Origin: Cladobotryum mycophilum | Lineage: Eukaryota > Ascomycota > Sordariomycetes > Hypocreales > Hypocreaceae | Direction of reading: 5' to 3' | Assembly (NCBI GenBank): GCA_036429605.1 | Contig: CM071590.1 | Span: 1,488,001-1,552,000 of the forward strand | Length of the DNA: 64,000 bases | Shown here: positions 60,099 to 64,000 of the stretch, piece after piece | How the letters are laid out: the number at the start of each line of letters is the position of its first letter | How positions within the stretch are numbered: the first letter of the stretch is position 1 | Made by a program: the position numbers and the translations under genes | Notes under the pieces: model-generated | What the model saw: only the letters and a program-made list of their open reading frames with translations | Told to the model about the DNA's origin: nothing | The model's database searches: none

Positions 60099-61405
60099 TC
60101 ACAGCTTGGACTTGGCGCTGTCAAAGCGCTTGCCCTCGTCATCCTGCTCAGCGACGGTGAGGTCGGGCAGCCTCGCGGGCATGATGCGGCGGGGGTTGGA
60201 GCCGGGTACGACGTCGTACTTTGCGAAGTCGGTGACGCCGGCGTACTCGCGGAGGAAGTCCTCGTCGAGGAGGAGCTCACCGTTTACCTTGGCGGGAGGG
60301 GCGGCGAGGATGGCGAGAATGGCGTCGGAGAAGATGGTGGGCTTGCGGAGGTCCTTTTCGTCGTCTGGGTTTTGCTTGCTGAATTTTTCGGTGGCGGCGG
60401 ATTCAATGGCCTGAAAAAAGGGGAGGATGGTATTAATAGAAGAAAGGGGAAGAAGAGAGGGGGAGAGGGGGAGAGGGGGAGAGGGAGAGGGAGACTTACG
60501 ACGGCGGGCCAGATGCTGGTAATGGACATGTCCTTGAGGCCTTCCCTCTCAAAGTCCATGGCCAGGCCCTTTGTCAAGACGCTCATGCCAATCTTGCCCA
60601 TGGCGTAGGCGGTCTTGCCGCGGAAGAAGCGGCTGTAGATGGGGGGCTGACGACGACGACGCGGCCGTGGGGACGGATGTGCGGGAGGGCGGACTGGATG
60701 ACGGAGTAGAGGCCCTCTGGGTTGACGCGCTGCATGAGCTGGTAGCGCTTGAGGGGGTGGTGGCGACGGAGGACCACCAGATGGCGCCGGAGTTGTAGAC
60801 GATGACATCTAGACGGCCGTATTTCTGGGGGATGGATGTTAGTTTTTGGGTTTTGTTTTCTTGCATGAGTGACAAAGGAAGACGAAGAAGGAGGAAGAAG
60901 AAGGGGGAGGGAGCTTTTACGGCAATGGTATCGTCAATGAGTTTCTGAACACTCTTTTCATCGCGGACGTCGACCTGAATGGCCGTCGCATCACCGCCTG
61001 CGTGGATGATTTCCTGGGTGACGGTGGTGATGGTTGAATCTTGTGATTTGGGGTTTGGGGGGAAGGGGATGGGTTTGGAAGGGTCGCTGATGGACTTTGC
61101 GGCGACGACGACTAGATGATGATGAGTGTTAGTTTAGATGATATATTTCTTCTTCTTCTCCTTCTCTCTCTCTCTCTCTCTTTTCTTTTCTTTCTTTTTT
61201 CTTTCTTCTTTTTGGTTATAGGTGGTTGAGACGGTTGATTGATTGATTGACTGGATAGATAGGACTGAGGTGGTCGAGGGAGGGATTGTGAGTTTTGGTT
61301 TCGAGACTGACCTGCGTATCCATTCTTGGCCAGGTCAACGGCGACTTGACGGCCTATGCCACGGGAGGCTCCGACGACGAGAGCAACGGGCTTTTGAGAG
61401 GGCAT
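60099..61405 (-). CDS. HSDL2-like short-chain dehydrogenase, PTS1 SKL (frame breaks)
   Basis: Four exons (minus): 61405-61312, 61111-60921, 60824-60500 and 60410-60099. The Rossmann motif GASRGIG is at residues 12-18, the NAG-like motif in VIVYNSGAIWW at about 105, and the YxxxK pair in TAYAMGKIGMSVL at about 168-172. This resembles hydroxysteroid dehydrogenase-like protein 2 (HSDL2) SDRs, without the SCP2 domain of animal HSDL2. The C-terminus is AKSKL, a strong peroxisomal PTS1. Exon 3 is out of frame twice: one base appears to be missing in the G5 run at 60753-60757 (between VATTP and LKRYQLMQRVNPEGLYS) and one in the G6 run at 60641-60646 (between VVVVSPP and IYSRFFRG). With both, the product is 307 aa. 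Divergent from the GST gene. Confidence 0.82.
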
Positions 61406-61555
61406 TTTGTATTTTGTTTTGTTTCTTGAATGGGAATTAGGATGTTTGTTTTTATTATGGGGTGAATATGAAGTTTCTAATGGGGTTTTGGCTGTGATGC
61501 TGTTTCTGGTTCAATTGAATGATAAGTAACCAATCTACAGTCCCCCCATGGGCTT

Positions 61556-61580
61556 ATATATATATATATATATAATATAT
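61556..61580. repeat. (TA)n repeat
   Basis: About 12 TA dinucleotides, 150 bases upstream of the minus-strand SDR start; could act as an AT-rich promoter element. Confidence 0.8.
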
Positions 61581-62163
61581 GACTGGAAAGCTCTCTCTGT
61601 TCCTTTTGCTTGCTGCTGATGGAATTGATTAATAACCCTTTTGGTCGGTGGATGCGCGCCGAGATATGTATGGTGGAGTCCCGCGCCCCCGGAAATCGTT
61701 TTGTGGGGAAACCCAAAGCCGGCCCCGATTACTGATCCGTTTTTTGGTTACCTCGGTCTCCATCTTTCCTTCCAATTTACGTTGTGTGTGCCAGTGTGGG
61801 CGGGATTACATGGCGGGCGTAAGATGGGAACTGGGTCCCTCCCCCCTTCCCTTCTGCCGCGTCCTACGGAGGGGACCGCTGGTGTTTTCTGTTTTCCATG
61901 GATGGGGTATTATTATTATTTCCCCTGGAGGGATCTTCTGCAGCTACTAGGACTTGTTAGGTATCTACATACATATAAAGAACGCTTCAGGGTCTGCTTT
62001 TTTGGATAAGCATACATTTTTTGCTCGGCATCACGCAATTTGAAGCTACTGCATCCCGATTATCTACCCTCCGTCCCATGCCAATTCATCAACAACGCTG
62101 AATCAGAGAATTACTAATTGCCCGTTCTTTATTACCTCCAAATACGCGTATACGCTCCATCAC

Positions 62164-62194
<31 letters not shown>
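62164..62194. repeat. (ATC)n repeat touching the GST start codon
   Basis: About ten ATC/CAT trinucleotides directly upstream of ATG 62195. Confidence 0.9.
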
Positions 62195-62196
<2 letters not shown>

Positions 62197-63218
62197 GTCT
62201 GGCAAGAAGATTGATATTTTTCTTGATATTCGTGAGTTTTTTCTCTTCTTTCTTTCTTTTCCCTCTTTCTTTCTCTGTCTCTCTTTTCTTCTTACATCAA
62301 ATCATATCCAAGCCTTGAATTGGTATAATAATTGCATGTTTCTGTTTGGGCTAACCTCCCAAGTATAGCATCCTTCTTTAGCTTTGTTGCGGTGGAGGAT
62401 GTCATCCAGAACCTCAACTTGCTCACCGCGAATGGGGTGGAAGTAGAGTATGTATTCTCCAAAGCCCTCATCATCTGGGAACGCTGAAGCTCAATGTTTC
62501 ATCATCTAGATTTCATCCCGTTTTGCTCGGCGGCATCAACAACGCCTCAGGTATACTCTACTACTCTTTTACTCCTTTCATCACCCCCATCACTCACGCC
62601 ATGACACAGGTAACCGCCCGCCATGGACCCTCGAGGCCAAGGCCAACTACCTCAAGTACGACTCCAGGCGCGCCATGGAACGCGTAGGCCTGTTTGACCA
62701 CGAGGGCCCAGACGACCTCATGAGCTGGTCGCACACCATCTCCCGCTCCGCGCCCTGCACTACATCAAGGCCAACTACCCTCCCTCTACCTTCCTCTCCG
62801 CCCTGCACACCCTCTTCCACAAGTTCTGGATGCGCGGCAGCGTCAACATTACAAAGGACGACGTCCTGCGCGACGTGCTACTCAACGCCACGGAGAAGCC
62901 CGACGGCGGGAAGAAGCTGTTCACGAGCCAGGGCGTGGACGAGATCATGGCCGGGAGGGCGGCGATGAAGGACGCGCTCAAGGAGTCGACGGGGAGGGCC
63001 ATCAAGTTGGGTGCGTTTGGCGCGCCGTGGATTTGGGCGAGAAACGCGCAGGGTGTGGAGGAGCCGTTCTTTGGGAGTGACCGGTATGTCCTACTAATTC
63101 TAATGACACCTCGCCAAGTGTTCATTCAACTGATTTTTACAGATTCAACCATATTTACAGGTTTTTGGACCTTCCGTTCCAGGACGTCAAGGTTCTGCCG
63201 CCAAAGTCCAAGCTGTAA
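62195..63218 (+). CDS. Kappa-class glutathione S-transferase, PTS1 SKL (frame break)
   Basis: Five exons: 62195-62231, 62369-62447, 62510-62550, 62610-63083 and 63143-63218. The DsbA-like thioredoxin fold starts KKIDIFLDIPSFFSF, with Ser in the position of the catalytic Ser of GST kappa. Family motifs follow: FHPVLLGGINNASGNRPPW (residues about 41-60) and AKANYLKYDSRRA, then the helical insert, then GAFGAPWIWARN and FFGSDR. GST kappa conjugates glutathione or acts as a 2-hydroxychromene-2-carboxylate isomerase; animal GSTK1 is mitochondrial and peroxisomal. The C-terminus PPKSKL is a canonical PTS1. Exon 4 has a one-base deficit at the C3 run 62742-62744: after SWSHTIS the family-like frame RALHYIKANYPPSTFLSAL is one base off. 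With it, the protein is 235 aa. Confidence 0.85.
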
Positions 63219-63650
63219 ATAACTTCATTCATAAGTTTTTCAGTGAGCGAGTTGGGGATATTACGTTGGGTGAGATGAGGGTGAGATGAGGCCCTGTAAG
63301 ATGTTATGAGATGTTTTTGTATCCGTGAGATGAGCAAAAGGAAATAGTTTCTCCTTTTTTTACTTTGAGGATATATGGAACGTTAGTAAAAAAACATAAT
63401 TTTTTAGTTATTTATTTTCCCTTATGATTATATGGAGTTTGAGGATGGTTCGGTGATGTTGATGTTGATGTTAATATGCTGTATTGAGATGCAAGTTTCA
63501 CATGGCTACCCCCCACACACAGATAAAACTCCAGTCAAACCATCCACCTTCAATTCCACAAACCGCAAAGGGCCTATTTTTCATCACCACCGCATCTTGC
63601 TCGTCCTCTTCGTCTCCATCATCACCATCTCCATATACTATATTTTCATA
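63219..63650. other. Intergenic region before the DHFR gene
   Basis: About 430 bp, T-rich at 63350-63420, CATCACCA-rich at 63580-63640; promoter and leader of the DHFR gene. No gene. Confidence 0.65.
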
Positions 63651-64000
63651 ATGCAGCCTGAACTCACCCTCATCGTCGCTGCCACCCGTCAAATGGGCAT
63701 CGGCTTCCAAGGTGGTTTACCATGGAAAGGCCTACGAAAGGAAATGCAATACTTTGCTCGAGTGACTCAAAGAGTTCCTTCACAGGTAAATACTCTCTAA
63801 ACCACAAACACCACTTATCCTCCATCTCAACGTCACATATAGTCAAAACTACACCTCATAATCACTATCCCAGTTTTAAAGTGATTTAAGAAAAGAAAAA
63901 GGCAAAAAAAGGAAAAGAAAAAACTAACCACACTCCCCAGTCCCCCACCGACTCCCAAAACGCCGTCATCATGGGCCGCAAAACCTGGGACTCCATCCCA
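63651..64000 (+). CDS. Dihydrofolate reductase, 5' part (cut by window end)
   Basis: Exon 1 is 63651-63785 (45 codons), followed by a 155-nt intron (GTAAAT donor, CTAAC branch, CCCCAG acceptor) and exon 2 from 63941, which runs off the window. The N-terminus MQPELTLIVAATRQMGIGFQG (shown in part) has the DHFR pattern: beta-A strand, GIG loop, GLPW (substrate-binding region) and RKEMQYFARVT helix. Exon 2 gives NAVIMGRKTWDSIP, the conserved NADPH-binding GRKTW motif. The enzyme makes tetrahydrofolate for thymidylate and purine synthesis. About one third of a typical 200-230 aa fungal DHFR is visible. Confidence 0.95.

Larger units (their letters stand above)
61406..62194. promoter_or_regulatory. 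Divergent promoter between SDR and GST genes
   Basis: 789 bp separating two head-to-head genes. A (TA)n run at 61556-61580 lies about 150 bases upstream of the SDR start, and TATAAAG at 61974-61980 is 215 bases upstream of the GST start. No peroxisome-related binding site was identified with confidence. Confidence 0.5.

Noticed and set aside
1..64000. CRISPR array, rRNA or intact transposon
   Set aside because: No regularly spaced direct repeats, no rRNA-like sequence and no transposase or reverse-transcriptase motifs seen; the repeats present are simple microsatellites.

Overview
The window is nuclear DNA of a filamentous ascomycete, most likely a Sordariomycete and probably from Hypocreales. 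The evidence is short introns (mostly 49-215 nt) with GTAAGT-like donors and CTAAC-like branch sites, Zn2Cys6 and C2H2 regulators, a fungal BNI4, a DPM2 and CWC22 pair, CT/GA-rich untranslated regions, and intergenic copies of the GTACGGAGTAC motif. Species was not determined. Gene models were built by joining exons by hand, so each splice site is a prediction. All intact models keep frame from ATG to stop.

Layout. 1-19.6 kb: widely spaced plus-strand genes: a C2H2 zinc-finger protein (3602-5160), a conserved multi-pass membrane protein (6449-7774), a bactofilin-type beta-helix protein (11044-11783), an ING/PHD chromatin reader (12814-15489) and an NTF2/SnoaL-like protein (16166-16799). 19.6-43.6 kb: denser housekeeping block with a BCAS3-like beta-propeller, DPM2 (minus), CWC22, beta-mannosidase B (minus), a CCCH protein with an NYN/PIN-like domain (minus), a Zn2Cys6 regulator (minus), two small ISG12/IFI6-like membrane-protein loci, DUS1 (minus) and BNI4 (minus). 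43.6-54.6 kb: gene-poor stretch with one Zn2Cys6 regulator and one small Pro/Ser-rich protein, both with disrupted reading frames. 54.6-64 kb: an ATAD2/Yta7-type AAA-bromodomain ATPase, then a divergent pair (an HSDL2-like SDR and a kappa-class glutathione transferase) that both end in the peroxisomal signal SKL, then the 5' part of dihydrofolate reductase.

No operon-like or cluster logic links most of these genes. The exception is the divergent SKL pair, which shares a 0.8-kb promoter region and a predicted compartment.

An important caveat: at least six genes show single-base frame breaks, several of them missing one C or G in a homopolymer (C6 at 58886, G6 at 60641, G5 at 60753, C3 at 62742). 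In the AAA ATPase, SDR and GST the family-like sequence continues in the shifted frame, so these are most likely sequencing or assembly errors. The ISG12-like break at 37486 and the breaks near 50932 and 51545 could be the same or could be true decay. I found no convincing tRNA, rRNA, CRISPR or intact transposon. The best candidates for unusual biology are the fungal bactofilin, the ISG12-like pair and the SKL divergon.
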